Source: DASPWV01 sp046727855
GTDB lineage: Bacteria; Acidobacteriota; Vicinamibacteria; Vicinamibacterales; UBA2999
DNA: 45,722 bases
NCBI GenBank assembly: GCA_046727855.1
Contig: JBKPDL010000093.1
Span: 1-45,722, forward strand
Reading direction: 5' to 3'
Each line of letters begins with the position of its first letter. Positions within the stretch are counted from its first letter, which is position 1. Positions 7,061-15,309 of the stretch are shown here, piece after piece. The notes under the pieces were generated by a model that worked only from the letters and a program-made list of their open reading frames with translations, was not told the DNA's origin and made no database searches. Both the position numbers and the translations under genes were made by a program.

Positions 7061-9295
7061 CTATTCGCGGTCACGGCGCGGACCCCGGTCGCGCCCGCGG
7101 CCCCCTCGATATCCGCCTTCGCGCTCGCGATGTCCGCCTTCGCGGTGACCACCCGCGGCGGCGCCGGCCTCTTCTCCCGCGTCACCCGTTGGCGGCGGCG
7201 GTGCCGTGCCTTCTTCGGGTGTGAGCAGCGCTTTACGCGACAGACGAATCTTACCGGTCGGATCGATGTTGATCACTTTCACCAACACCTGCTGGCCTTC
7301 CTTCAGCTCGTCGCGCACGTCCTTGACCCGGTAGTTGGCAATTTCCGAGACGTGCAGCAGGCCGTCGGTGCCGGGCATGATTTCGACGAACGCGCCGAAA
7401 TCGGTAATGCGCTGCACCTTGCCCAGATAGGTCTTATTGAGCTCGGGTGTTGCCGTCAGCTCCTGGATGATGCCGAGCGCCTTCTGCGCGGCCGCTTCAT
7501 CCGACGACGCCACGTTCACGCGCCCATCGTCTTCCACGTCGATCTTGACGCCGGTCTTTTCGATAATGCCGCGGATCGTCTTGCCGCCGGGTCCGATGAC
7601 GTCGCGGATCTTGTCGACCGGGATCTTGATCGTGACGATACGCGGCGCATAGGCGGAGATGTTGGTGCGCGAAGTCGAGAGCGATTCCTGCATCTTCTCG
7701 AGGATGTGCATGCGCCCGGCGTGCGCCTGCGTGAGCGCGGTGCGCATGATCTCGGACGAAATGCCGGTAACCTTGATGTCCATCTGCAGGGCGGTAATGC
7801 CCTGCCCCGTGCCGGCAACTTTGAAGTCCATGTCGCCGTAGTGATCCTCGGCGCCGGCGATGTCGCTAAGCACCGCATACTTGCCGCTCTTCTCGTCGAG
7901 GATGAGACCCATCGCGACGCCGGCGACAGGGGCGCGCATCGGTACGCCGGCGTCCATCATGGCAAGTGAGCCGCCGCATACCGAGGCCATCGACGAGCTG
8001 CCGTTCGATTCGAGGATGTCGGAGACGATGCGAATCGTGTAGGGGAACTCGGTTTCGACGGGCACGAGCGCCGCCAGCGCGCGCTCGGCCAATGCGCCGT
8101 GACCGACTTCGCGGCGGCCGGGGCCGCGGAGAAAGCCCACTTCACCGACCGAGAACGGCGGGAAGTTGTAGTGGAGCATGAAGCGCTTGTAGGTTTCGCC
8201 GTCCACCTGTTCGATCTTCTGCTGATCGTCGGCGGTGCCGAGCGTGGCTGTCACGAGCGCCTGCGTTTCGCCGCGTGTGAAAACCGCGGAACCATGCACG
8301 CGAGGCAACACGCTAGTCTCGATCCAGATCGGACGAATCTCGTCGAACCGCCGGCCGTCGAGGCGCATGCTGCGTTCGAGCACTTCGTCGCGAAGCACCT
8401 TTTCCTGAAGCTCCTTGAACACCGCCTTGGCTTCGAGCTTCCGTTGCGTCTCGCCTTCCGGGATGTCGGCAATCAGCTCGTCGAGCACTTCGTCCACGCG
8501 GTTGTAGTTTTCGAGCTTGCCGCGAATGCGCATGGCCTCGCTGAGCGGCACGAGGACCTTTTCCTCGACGTCGCGGTAGAACTCGTGGCCGATGGTGCGT
8601 TCTGGCTTCGGCAGCTTGCGGCATCCGGCCTCGCGCGCGAGCTCGTCGATGTTGGGCACGATCTCCCGAATTGCCGCGTGTCCGGCTTCGAGCGCGGCCA
8701 GCACCTCGTCCTCGGACACTTCCTTCGCACCAGCCTCCACCATGACGATGCCGTCGGCGGTGCCGGCAATGACGAGATCGAGGCGGCCCACGCGCCGCTG
8801 CTCGAACGTTGGATTGATCACGTAGCCGCCGTCGACGAGACCGACGCGAACACCGGCGATGGTTTTCTCGAACGGAATCTCCGAGAGCGCGATGGCGGCA
8901 GACGCGCCGGTAATTGCGAGCACGTCGGGATCGTTCGCCGTGTCCGCCGAGAGCACCATCGCAATGATCTGCGTCTCGTAGCGCCAGCCTGAAGGGAACA
9001 GCGGCCGGATCGAGCGATCGATCACGCGGCTGGTGAGCACTTCCTTTTCAGTGGGTTTGCCTTCGCGTTTGAAGAAGCCGCCGGGAATGCGCCCGGATGC
9101 GTAGGTGTATTCGCGGTAATCAACGGTCAGGGGCAGAAAGTCGATGCCTTCGCGCGGACTGGCCGCGTGGCACGCGGTGACGAGCACCACGGTATCGCCA
9201 GCGCGCACGAGCACGGAGCCGTGCGCCTGCTTGGCCAGCTTGCCTGTCTCGAACGACAGGGAGCGTTGGCCGACTGAAACTTCTCGCTTATGCAT
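7061..9295 (-). CDS. pnp: Polyribonucleotide nucleotidyltransferase (PNPase)
   Basis: This phosphorolytic 3'-5' exoribonuclease of RNA decay is 744 residues, full length. The two RNase PH domains are visible, with FLRGPGRREVGHG in the second core. They are followed by a KH domain (VIGPGGKTIRGI) and an S1 domain (YLGKVQRITDFGAFVEI). After about residue 690 comes a disordered tail rich in Gly, Arg and Glu (GGHREGGHREREGG, GRGRDRGPRRDRE), plausibly an extra RNA-binding tail. Start ATG 9295 has GAGG about 4 bases upstream. It follows rpsO in the conserved order, with a long hairpin between them where E. coli places the RNase III site for PNPase autoregulation. Confidence 0.97.
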   Translation of the reverse strand: MHKREVSVGQRSLSFETGKLAKQAHGSVLVRAGDTVVLVTACHAASPREGIDFLPLTVDYREYTYASGRIPGGFFKREGKPTEKEVLTSRVIDRSIRPLFPSGWRYETQIIAMVLSADTANDPDVLAITGASAAIALSEIPFEKTIAGVRVGLVDGGYVINPTFEQRRVGRLDLVIAGTADGIVMVEAGAKEVSEDEVLAALEAGHAAIREIVPNIDELAREAGCRKLPKPERTIGHEFYRDVEEKVLVPLSEAMRIRGKLENYNRVDEVLDELIADIPEGETQRKLEAKAVFKELQEKVLRDEVLERSMRLDGRRFDEIRPIWIETSVLPRVHGSAVFTRGETQALVTATLGTADDQQKIEQVDGETYKRFMLHYNFPPFSVGEVGFLRGPGRREVGHGALAERALAALVPVETEFPYTIRIVSDILESNGSSSMASVCGGSLAMMDAGVPMRAPVAGVAMGLILDEKSGKYAVLSDIAGAEDHYGDMDFKVAGTGQGITALQMDIKVTGISSEIMRTALTQAHAGRMHILEKMQESLSTSRTNISAYAPRIVTIKIPVDKIRDVIGPGGKTIRGIIEKTGVKIDVEDDGRVNVASSDEAAAQKALGIIQELTATPELNKTYLGKVQRITDFGAFVEIMPGTDGLLHVSEIANYRVKDVRDELKEGQQVLVKVINIDPTGKIRLSRKALLTPEEGTAPPPPTGDAGEEAGAAAGGHREGGHREREGGYRGGRGRDRGPRRDRE

Positions 9296-9336
9296 AACGC
9301 CTCGATGGGGTCACGTTCCCCGGGTGCGGTTGTGTG

Positions 9337-9424
9337 GAAGTTACAAGTTCAAAGTTCAAAGTTCAAAGTTGAGAATTCACTATGAAAACTTCCACTTTGA
9401 ACTTTGAACCTTGAACTTTGAACT
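9337..9424. repeat. Long GTTCAAA-word hairpin between rpsO and pnp
   Basis: AAGTTCAAAGTTCAAAGTTC... at 9345-9370 is complementary to ACTTTGAACTTTGAACC... at 9393-9424. GGAAGTT/AACTTCC adds to the stem. The stem is more than 25 bases long with a loop of about 20. The right arm touches the rpsO stop codon. It will be transcribed as the rpsO-pnp spacer RNA. Confidence 0.85.
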
Positions 9425-9693
9425 TACTTACGGATTCCGAGCCTCTTGATGAGCTCCGCGTAGCGCGCGGTGTCCTTGCTCTTGAGGTAATCGAGCAAAC
9501 GCCGCCGCTGCCCGACCAGTTTGAGCAGGCCGCGGCGCGAATGGTGATCCTTCGCGTGCGTCTTGAAATGTTCCGTAAGGTAGTTGATGCGCTCGCTGAG
9601 CAGCGCCACCTGGACTTCGGGAGAGCCGGTATCCTGATCGTGCGTGCGGTACGAGCTGATGAGATCGACCTTCTTGTCTTTCGTGAGAGCCAC
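9424..9693 (-). CDS. rpsO: Ribosomal protein uS15
   Basis: The 89-residue protein is the normal length and begins VALTKDKKVDLISSYRTHDQ, with the conserved core DTGSPEVQVALLSERI and HHSRRGLLKLVGQRRRLLDY. It binds 16S rRNA early in small-subunit assembly. GTG 9693 is chosen because GGAGG (minus strand, 9698-9702) lies four bases before it. A frame starting 15 bases upstream adds MRGGT without support. Its position before pnp is the usual bacterial order. Confidence 0.96.
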   Translation of the reverse strand: MALTKDKKVDLISSYRTHDQDTGSPEVQVALLSERINYLTEHFKTHAKDHHSRRGLLKLVGQRRRLLDYLKSKDTARYAELIKRLGIRK

Positions 9694-9872
9694 AGTTCCT
9701 CCACGCACGGGTCAGAAAGCCAGGGTGCCGCAAAGTGCGGGAGGGGCGATACGTGCGGGAGGTTCGGTGTCTCGCACCGCACCCAACGACCCATCGTACC
9801 TCGCGCACCGATTGCACCCGGCGACCGACCCGCCGTACACGGCGAATTCGCTTCGCCAAAAGATCCTTCATT

Positions 9873-10763
9873 CTACCTAATAACCACCGCGGGGTGCAAA
9901 AATCCGGGGATTTTTGATGGTTCGGCGATGCCGAGCATGCGCCCGTCGGGCGAAAGCAGGCGAATCGTCGGCGCGGTGGGACTGGCCGCGTTGCCCTCCC
10001 AATCGGACGGTCGAAGCTCCCGCCCATGAGATACCCTCTGCACGCCGTCCGCCGTCAAATGGACCGCCGGCAGGTCGAGAAGGAGGCGCTCGACCGGAAT
10101 GACACGCGAGGCGAGAACGTCGCGACCGGCCGCGGCAATTTCGCCGAGGGCAACGGCGTCCGTGAGTGAAAAGGCCCCGGAGCGGGTGCGGACCAGCCCC
10201 TCGAGGATGGCCCCGGTCCCGACGGTGCATCCAAGATCGTGCGCGAGCGATCGCACGTAAAACCCGGCCGAACACACCAGACGGATGTCCGCGCGCGGCG
10301 GCTCGAACGCGGCGAGTTCGAGCGTATGTGCGATAACCCGTACCGGGGTGAGCGCGACCGGCGTGGCCTTGCGCGCGAGCCGATAGGCACGTTCGCCTGC
10401 GATCTTCTTCGCCGAAAAGGAAGGCGGGTGCTGTTCGAACTCGCCGCGAAAGGCATCGAGCGCCGCGATCAATGCATCGCGCGTTGGCACCGTGTGGCTT
10501 TCGTGCGTCACGCGGCCGGCACTGTCGTAGCTGTCGGTTTCGATTCCGAACCGCAGCGTCGCACGATACTCCTTGTCCATGGCAGTGAGGTAGCGTGCGA
10601 GCCGGGTGGCGCAGCCGAGCACGAGCGGGAGCACGCCGGACGCGAGCGGATCGAGCGTGCCGGTATGGCCGACGCGCCGCAACTCCAGCGCGCGCCGCGT
10701 AGTGGCGACAACCTCGTGCGAGGTGGGACCAACTGGTTTGTCAACGACCAGCACCCCGTCCAT
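9873..10763 (-). CDS. truB: tRNA pseudouridine(55) synthase
   Basis: TruB makes pseudouridine 55 in the T-loop of tRNAs. From ATG 10763 the protein is 296 residues: MDGVLVVDKPVGPTSH, then the catalytic motif GHTGTLDPLASG with nucleophile Asp38. Next come DKEYRATLRFG and the family segment VRSLAHDLG. The frame opens nine codons earlier (MNFELQAFT), but those codons are just the GTTCAAA word repeat. A palindrome lies in the last codons (9897-9916). It sits in the operon between nrnA and rpsO. Confidence 0.95.
   Translation of the reverse strand: MDGVLVVDKPVGPTSHEVVATTRRALELRRVGHTGTLDPLASGVLPLVLGCATRLARYLTAMDKEYRATLRFGIETDSYDSAGRVTHESHTVPTRDALIAALDAFRGEFEQHPPSFSAKKIAGERAYRLARKATPVALTPVRVIAHTLELAAFEPPRADIRLVCSAGFYVRSLAHDLGCTVGTGAILEGLVRTRSGAFSLTDAVALGEIAAAGRDVLASRVIPVERLLLDLPAVHLTADGVQRVSHGRELRPSDWEGNAASPTAPTIRLLSPDGRMLGIAEPSKIPGFLHPAVVIR
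9897..9916. repeat. 20-base palindrome inside the end of truB
   Basis: CAAAAATCC (9897-9905) pairs with GGATTTTTG (9908-9916) around two bases. The A- and T-runs make it look like a bidirectional terminator, but it lies in the last codons of truB (IPGF), 22 bases before the stop. It may be a REP-like insertion or a weak terminator. Confidence 0.6.
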
Positions 10764-10776
10764 CGTGAACGCCTGT

Positions 10777-10942
10777 AGTTCAAAGTTCAAAGTTCGAAGT
10801 TCAAAGTTCGAAGTTCAAAGTTTCCGAAGCCGATCCTACCGGCCGCATTCCGCTCCCACTCGTGAAGCGAGTCCCACACTGCAAAGCGCAAACTCGCGAA
10901 CTTGCCAACTCAACTTTGAACTTTGAACTTTGAACTTTGACC
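10777..10942. repeat. GTTCAAAG / GTTCGAAG word arrays as inverted arms between truB and nrnA
   Basis: The left array 10777-10822 has about six words (AGTTCAAAG or AGTTCGAAG). The right array 10911-10942 holds the complement (CTTTGAA repeated). The middle contains ACTCGTGAAGCGAGT and AACTCGCGAA words. The right arm encodes the last eight residues of NrnA (SSKFKVQS). The words are the same as in the rpsO-pnp spacer. Confidence 0.8.
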
Positions 10943-11893
10943 TTCAAGGGCTTCCCCCAACAGCCGCATGAACGTCTGCTGAAGCCCGGGCAACTCTCCC
11001 GTCGCGGAGCACCCGGCGGCGTTGACGTGGCCGCCGCCGCCAAACTGACTCGCGATGAAGCGCACGTCGACGTTCCCCTTCGAGCGCATGCTTACACGCC
11101 ACGTGCGATCGGCCATCTCCTTGAAGAAGGCCACGGCTTTGATGTCCTTGACCGTCAGCGGAAAGTTGATCAGCCCTTCGGTGTCGTCATAGCTGGCGCC
11201 GTTTGCTTCGGCAAGCGCTTGCGTGATTGTCAGCAACGCCACGCGCCCGGACGGATCGAGCTGCATGCTGTTGAGCACCGCGCCAAAAATCTTCACCCGG
11301 CCCAACGTGCTGCTGTCGTAATGCGTCCGCGCGATCCACTGCGGATCGGCGCCGGCTTCGACACAGCGCCGCGCAATCTCAAACGTGCGCGGCGTCATGT
11401 GGGAGAAATGGAACGAACCGGTGTCGGTGAGGATGCCGAGATAAATGTGCGTCGCAACATCGGGCGTAAGCGGCGCGCCAAGCGCGTCGATCAGCGTGAA
11501 CACCAGCTCGCTGCACGCCGCCGCCGATTCGTCCACCCAGTTCACCGCGCCATAGCGCGTGTTCCCGGGATGATGATCGATGTTGAGCACCGGCGATCGA
11601 TCGAGTCCCGCGATTCCCGTTCGATCGAGCGCGCTGCACTCCATGATGAGCGCCGCATCATAGCGCTCGTCGACCTGCGTCGTGACGCGAATGCCGCCGA
11701 CGCCCGGGAATGGCCGCAGGAAGTGCGGAGGAATTGCGTCGAAGACGACGTCGGCATGCTTGCCTTGCGCGCGCAGCGCGAGGGCCGCAGCCATCGCGGA
11801 TCCGATGGCATCACCGTCGGGACGTTGGTGCGAGGAGATGATGAAGCGGTGTCCGGCGGTAAGGCGCGAGACGATCGCAGCCAGCTCACTCAT
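10910..11893 (-). CDS. nrnA: DHH-family bifunctional oligoribonuclease / pAp phosphatase (NrnA type)
   Basis: NrnA degrades 2-5 nt RNAs to mononucleotides and dephosphorylates 3',5'-pAp. The 327-residue protein has the N-terminal metal motif SSHQRPDGDAIGS (His22, Asp26, Asp28) and the signature IDHHPGN (DHH at 106-108). Its DHHA1 substrate motif GGGHVNAAGC lies near residue 295. Start ATG 11893 overlaps the rbfA stop by 8 bases, so the two are probably coupled. The last eight residues (SSKFKVQS) come from the intergenic word repeat. The rbfA-nrnA-truB order is the common bacterial arrangement. Confidence 0.93.
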   Translation of the reverse strand: MSELAAIVSRLTAGHRFIISSHQRPDGDAIGSAMAAALALRAQGKHADVVFDAIPPHFLRPFPGVGGIRVTTQVDERYDAALIMECSALDRTGIAGLDRSPVLNIDHHPGNTRYGAVNWVDESAAACSELVFTLIDALGAPLTPDVATHIYLGILTDTGSFHFSHMTPRTFEIARRCVEAGADPQWIARTHYDSSTLGRVKIFGAVLNSMQLDPSGRVALLTITQALAEANGASYDDTEGLINFPLTVKDIKAVAFFKEMADRTWRVSMRSKGNVDVRFIASQFGGGGHVNAAGCSATGELPGLQQTFMRLLGEALEGQSSKFKVQS

Positions 11894-12287
11894 CGGTTTC
11901 GGACGACCGCGCCTGCCCTGAGGTGTGTCGAAGGGCTTGCTCTTCCTGCTTCAGTTCCTGCAGGATCTGCTCGACGCGATCCTGCGCAGCCACCGACTGA
12001 TCGTAGGTGAACACCACTTCGGGCGAATGGCGCAGGTTGACGCGGGTGCTCAGCAGGTGGCGCACGTACGCGGCGGCCCGCGCCAGCGCCTTTTGGGTCT
12101 CTTTGCGCTCGGCCATGGTCCCCATGATGGTCCAGTACACCCGAGCCAGCGAGAGATCAGGTGTGACTTTGACGCGCGTCACGGTGACGAGGCCGACACC
12201 GGGATCAGCGACCTCAGTGGCGAGGATCTGGCTGACCTCCTCACGAATCTGCTCGGCTACGCGTTCGATACGGTGAGATAGGGCCAT
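11886..12287 (-). CDS. rbfA: 30S ribosome-binding factor
   Basis: RbfA is a small KH-type factor for 16S 5'-end maturation. From ATG 12287 it reads MALSHRIERVAEQIREEVS, with the conserved block DPGVGLVTVTRVKVTPDLSLARVYW and the family end RVNLRHSPEVVFTYD. That makes 133 residues. A longer frame adds MRIACCTCHV, which looks unrelated. The last 20 or so codons run through a GCCCTGAG...TCGAAGGGC element (11915-11936), giving a non-family tail. It overlaps nrnA by 8 bases. Confidence 0.93.
   Translation of the reverse strand: MALSHRIERVAEQIREEVSQILATEVADPGVGLVTVTRVKVTPDLSLARVYWTIMGTMAERKETQKALARAAAYVRHLLSTRVNLRHSPEVVFTYDQSVAAQDRVEQILQELKQEEQALRHTSGQARSSETDE
11915..11936. repeat. GCCCTGAG...TCGAAGGGC element inside the rbfA 3' end
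   Basis: GCCCTGAG is followed by a short GTG stretch and TCGAAGGGC. The outer six bases (GCCCTG/ AAGGGC region) can largely pair. It is related to the tandem pair at 272-335, which shows the element is dispersed and can sit within coding sequence. Confidence 0.55.
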
Positions 12288-12324
12288 AACGTGACAAGTG
12301 CAACAGGCGATCCGCAATTACAAG

Positions 12325-12515
12325 GGTTCCAGACGCAAGTTCCTTACATGCGTTCCTCACGTCGGTTCACGTAGGTTCCGTTACGGGGGTCCTCCCGTGC
12401 ACCGACGTACGGACCCCCGTGAGGAACCCACGTGAACCCGCGTGCGGAACATCCGTGAGGAACCCGCGTGCGGAACCCCCGTGAGGAACCCCCGTGAGGA
12501 ACCCACGTGAGGAAC
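12325..12515. repeat. GTGAGGAACCC word array with inverted arms between infB and rbfA
   Basis: Left words (GTTCCTCACG, GGTTCACGTAGG, GGGGGTCC) occupy 12325-12393. The complementary GGACCCCCGTGAGGAACCC words occupy 12411-12515, where GTGAGGAACC(C/A) recurs at roughly 15-20-base steps. The central part around 12390-12412 is GGGGGTCC...GGACCCCC. No gene is seen in the 236-base gap. Confidence 0.8.
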
Positions 12516-12523
12516 GCTGTGCG

Positions 12524-15289
12524 CTAGACAGCCGCGGCTACGCGCTCCATCGTGAACGCTTCGATCACGTCGCCGACCTTGACGTCGTTGTAGTTGGTGA
12601 GGCCGATGCCGCACTCAAAGCCCGCCTTCACCTCGGACACATCGTCCTTGAAGCGACGGAGCGACGCGAGCTTGCCTTCCCACACCACGACGTTATCCCG
12701 GAGGAGGCGCGCCTGCGCATCACCGCTGCGGGTAATGCGCCCGTCGAGCACCATGCAGCCGGCGATGGTCCCGACCTTGGGCACCCTGAACGTCTCGCGC
12801 ACCTGTGCGGTACCAAGCCGCTGTTCCTTGAAGGTTGGCGCGAGGAGACCCGCCATTGCCTTTTTGATTTCATCGGTGACGTTGTAAATCACCGAGTGCA
12901 GGCGGATGTCGACTTTTTCGCGCTCGGCGACGTCCGAGGCATTGCGATCCGGCCGCACGTTGAACCCGATGATGATCGCATTCGATGCGGTCGCGAGCAG
13001 CACGTCCGACTCGTTGATCGCGCCCGCCGCGGAGTGAATGATTTTGATCTTCGTCTTCTCGTCGGAGAGCTTGCTCAGCGTGTCGGCCAGCACTTCGGCT
13101 GAACCCTGCACGTCGGCCTTGATGATGATCGCCAGCTCCTTCGCGTCGCCGGCAGCGAGTTGCTGCTGCAGCGATTCGAGCGTGAGCCGGCCGCCCTTCG
13201 CGCCGAGCGCGCGCGCCTTGGCCTGCCCCTGACGGAACGTCGCAATTTGCCGCGCCTTGGCCGCGTCAGCAACCGCCTGGAACGAATCGCCAGGCGACGG
13301 TAGCGTCTCGAGCCCGAGCACTTCCACCGGCGTCGATGGACCAGCCAGCTTGAGCGCGCGTCCGCGATCGTCGATGACCGCGCGCACGCGACCAACCACT
13401 GGACCGGCGATGATGTTGTCGCCGACGTGGAGCGAACCATCCTGCACGAGGACCGTGGCCACGGGTCCGCGGCCGCGATCGAGCTTGGTCTCGAGGACGG
13501 TGCCGATCGCTGCACGCTTGGGATTGGCCTTGTGCTCGCCGATTTCGGTGACGAGCAGAATCATCTCGAGCAGCAGATCCAGACCCTGCTTTTTCTTCGC
13601 CGACACTTCAACGACGACTGTCTGACCGCCCCATTCCTCGGGCACCAGGTCGAGATCCGCAAGCTGCCGCTTCACTGTTTCCGGATTGGCGCCAGGCTTG
13701 TCGATCTTGTTGACCGCCACGATGATCGGCACGTTCGCGGCGCGCGCGTGATCGATCGCCTCTTTCGTCTGCGGCATGACGCCATCGTCCGCCGCGACGA
13801 CGAGCACGACAACGTCGGTGACCTTCGAGCCGCGTGCGCGCATGAGGGTAAACGCCTCGTGACCGGGCGTGTCGAGAAACACGATGTGGTTCTCACCCGG
13901 TTCGCCGACGGGAACGAGATACGCGCCGATGTGCTGCGTAATGCCCCCGGCCTCGCGTTCGGCGACGCGCGTGGTGCGGATCGAGTCGAGGAGCGTGGTC
14001 TTGCCGTGATCAACGTGGCCCATCACGGTGACAACCGGTGCGCGCGGCACCAGATCCTTGTCATCGGCAGCTTCGGCATCGACCTCCAGCAGCTCTTCTT
14101 CGAAGCTGCGAGTCTGGACCTCGGCGCCGAATTGGCGTGCGATCTCCCGCGCCGTGTCGATGTCGATCGTGGAGTTGATCGTCATCATCAGGCGGCGATC
14201 GAGCAGCGCCTTGAGCACGTCCTTGACTCGCGTATCGAGCTTGTCGGCGAGATCCTTCACCGTCATGCCTTCGGCGAGCGTGATGGTGCGGCTGATCGGC
14301 GGCGGCTCGGGTGCGACCGGCGTTGGCCGCGCAACCGGCGCCTCACGCCTTTGCTGCGGGCGCGGCGCGCCTGGCCGCGGCTGTGGCCGTTGGTGATAGG
14401 TGCCGCCCGGCCGCTGTCCCGTCATCGTCCCGGGCCGCGCTTGTTGCGCCGGACGCACGGGCTGTGCGGGGAGCGGACGCGGACCGCCGATCATCGCGGG
14501 CGTCGCGCCGGCAGCCGGTCGCGCCGACGTCGGGTATGCCGGACGCGGAGCCGGAGGACGGGCGGCCGGTGGCGGCGCGGGCGCTGCCACTGGCTTCGCG
14601 GGTGGCGGCGCCGGCTTTGGCGGCACAACCGTACGTCGCGGCTGCAGCGGCGGCGCTTTCGGCGGCGCCTGACCAGGTTCTTCGATGCGCAGACGAATGC
14701 TGGGCGGCACAAAGCGGCCGGGAACCGTCGGCTTGGCGGCCGTCGGTGGCTCCGGACCTGCGGGTGCCGGCGTCTCGACCTCCGGGGAAGCAGCGATCGG
14801 CGTGGCAGCTTCGGCTGCGGGTGCCGCGGGTTCCGGCGCGACGGGCTCCGAAATGGGCTTGTGGGCCGCTAGAGGCGGTGCTTCTACCGAAGAAGGTGGC
14901 GATGCGGGCGTGGGTTCGACAACCGCCGTGGGCTCGGGCGGCGCCACTGCTACGGGCGGTGCCGGCGGCCTGATGGTTTTGATTAGACGCGGCGGCGGAA
15001 GCGACGGCGCGGCCGGTTTGGGCGGCTCTGCCGGCGCCGCCCCTTTCTTTGCGGCCGCACCCGGCTTCTTGACCGTCTTGGCCGCTGTCTCCGAGAAGAT
15101 GTCGCCTTTGGGCAGCTCGATACCGCGCTGACGCGCGATCCGCTCGACAAATTGACGCGCCACGATTTCTTCGAGCGTGCTCGACGCGCTTTTGAGCTCG
15201 ATGCCGTGATTTTTCTTGAGCAGCTGCAGCACTTCCGCGCTGGAGGCGCCCAGCAGTTCGGCGACTTTGTAAACCCGGACTGTTGACAA
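12524..15289 (-). CDS. infB: Translation initiation factor IF-2
   Basis: This GTPase delivers initiator tRNA to the 30S subunit. It is 921 residues. An IF2-N domain (VRVYKVAELLGASSAEVL) is followed by a long Pro/Ala-rich linker (about residues 85-330). Then comes the G domain with G1 GHVDHGKTT, G3 DTPGHEAF and G4 NKIDKP, and domains II-IV up to VRETFRVPKVGTIAGCMV. Start TTG 15289 is preceded by GAGGAA at suitable distance. It lies 20 bases after nusA; the ylxR (rnpM) and L7Ae-like genes often found between them are absent. It is followed by a word-repeat spacer and rbfA. Confidence 0.97.
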   Translation of the reverse strand: MSTVRVYKVAELLGASSAEVLQLLKKNHGIELKSASSTLEEIVARQFVERIARQRGIELPKGDIFSETAAKTVKKPGAAAKKGAAPAEPPKPAAPSLPPPRLIKTIRPPAPPVAVAPPEPTAVVEPTPASPPSSVEAPPLAAHKPISEPVAPEPAAPAAEAATPIAASPEVETPAPAGPEPPTAAKPTVPGRFVPPSIRLRIEEPGQAPPKAPPLQPRRTVVPPKPAPPPAKPVAAPAPPPAARPPAPRPAYPTSARPAAGATPAMIGGPRPLPAQPVRPAQQARPGTMTGQRPGGTYHQRPQPRPGAPRPQQRREAPVARPTPVAPEPPPISRTITLAEGMTVKDLADKLDTRVKDVLKALLDRRLMMTINSTIDIDTAREIARQFGAEVQTRSFEEELLEVDAEAADDKDLVPRAPVVTVMGHVDHGKTTLLDSIRTTRVAEREAGGITQHIGAYLVPVGEPGENHIVFLDTPGHEAFTLMRARGSKVTDVVVLVVAADDGVMPQTKEAIDHARAANVPIIVAVNKIDKPGANPETVKRQLADLDLVPEEWGGQTVVVEVSAKKKQGLDLLLEMILLVTEIGEHKANPKRAAIGTVLETKLDRGRGPVATVLVQDGSLHVGDNIIAGPVVGRVRAVIDDRGRALKLAGPSTPVEVLGLETLPSPGDSFQAVADAAKARQIATFRQGQAKARALGAKGGRLTLESLQQQLAAGDAKELAIIIKADVQGSAEVLADTLSKLSDEKTKIKIIHSAAGAINESDVLLATASNAIIIGFNVRPDRNASDVAEREKVDIRLHSVIYNVTDEIKKAMAGLLAPTFKEQRLGTAQVRETFRVPKVGTIAGCMVLDGRITRSGDAQARLLRDNVVVWEGKLASLRRFKDDVSEVKAGFECGIGLTNYNDVKVGDVIEAFTMERVAAAV

Positions 15290-15309
15290 CGTGTTTCCTC
15301 GTGTAACGG

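Noticed and set aside
6866..7969. Plus-strand frame opposite the cupredoxin and pnp
   Set aside because: Its first part is word repeat (SFFVRRSSF) and the rest mirrors pnp. No independent coding signal.
13427..14872. Long plus-strand open frame opposite infB
   Set aside because: It lies wholly opposite infB and has no recognisable domain; the end is an Arg-rich mirror of the Pro/Ala linker.
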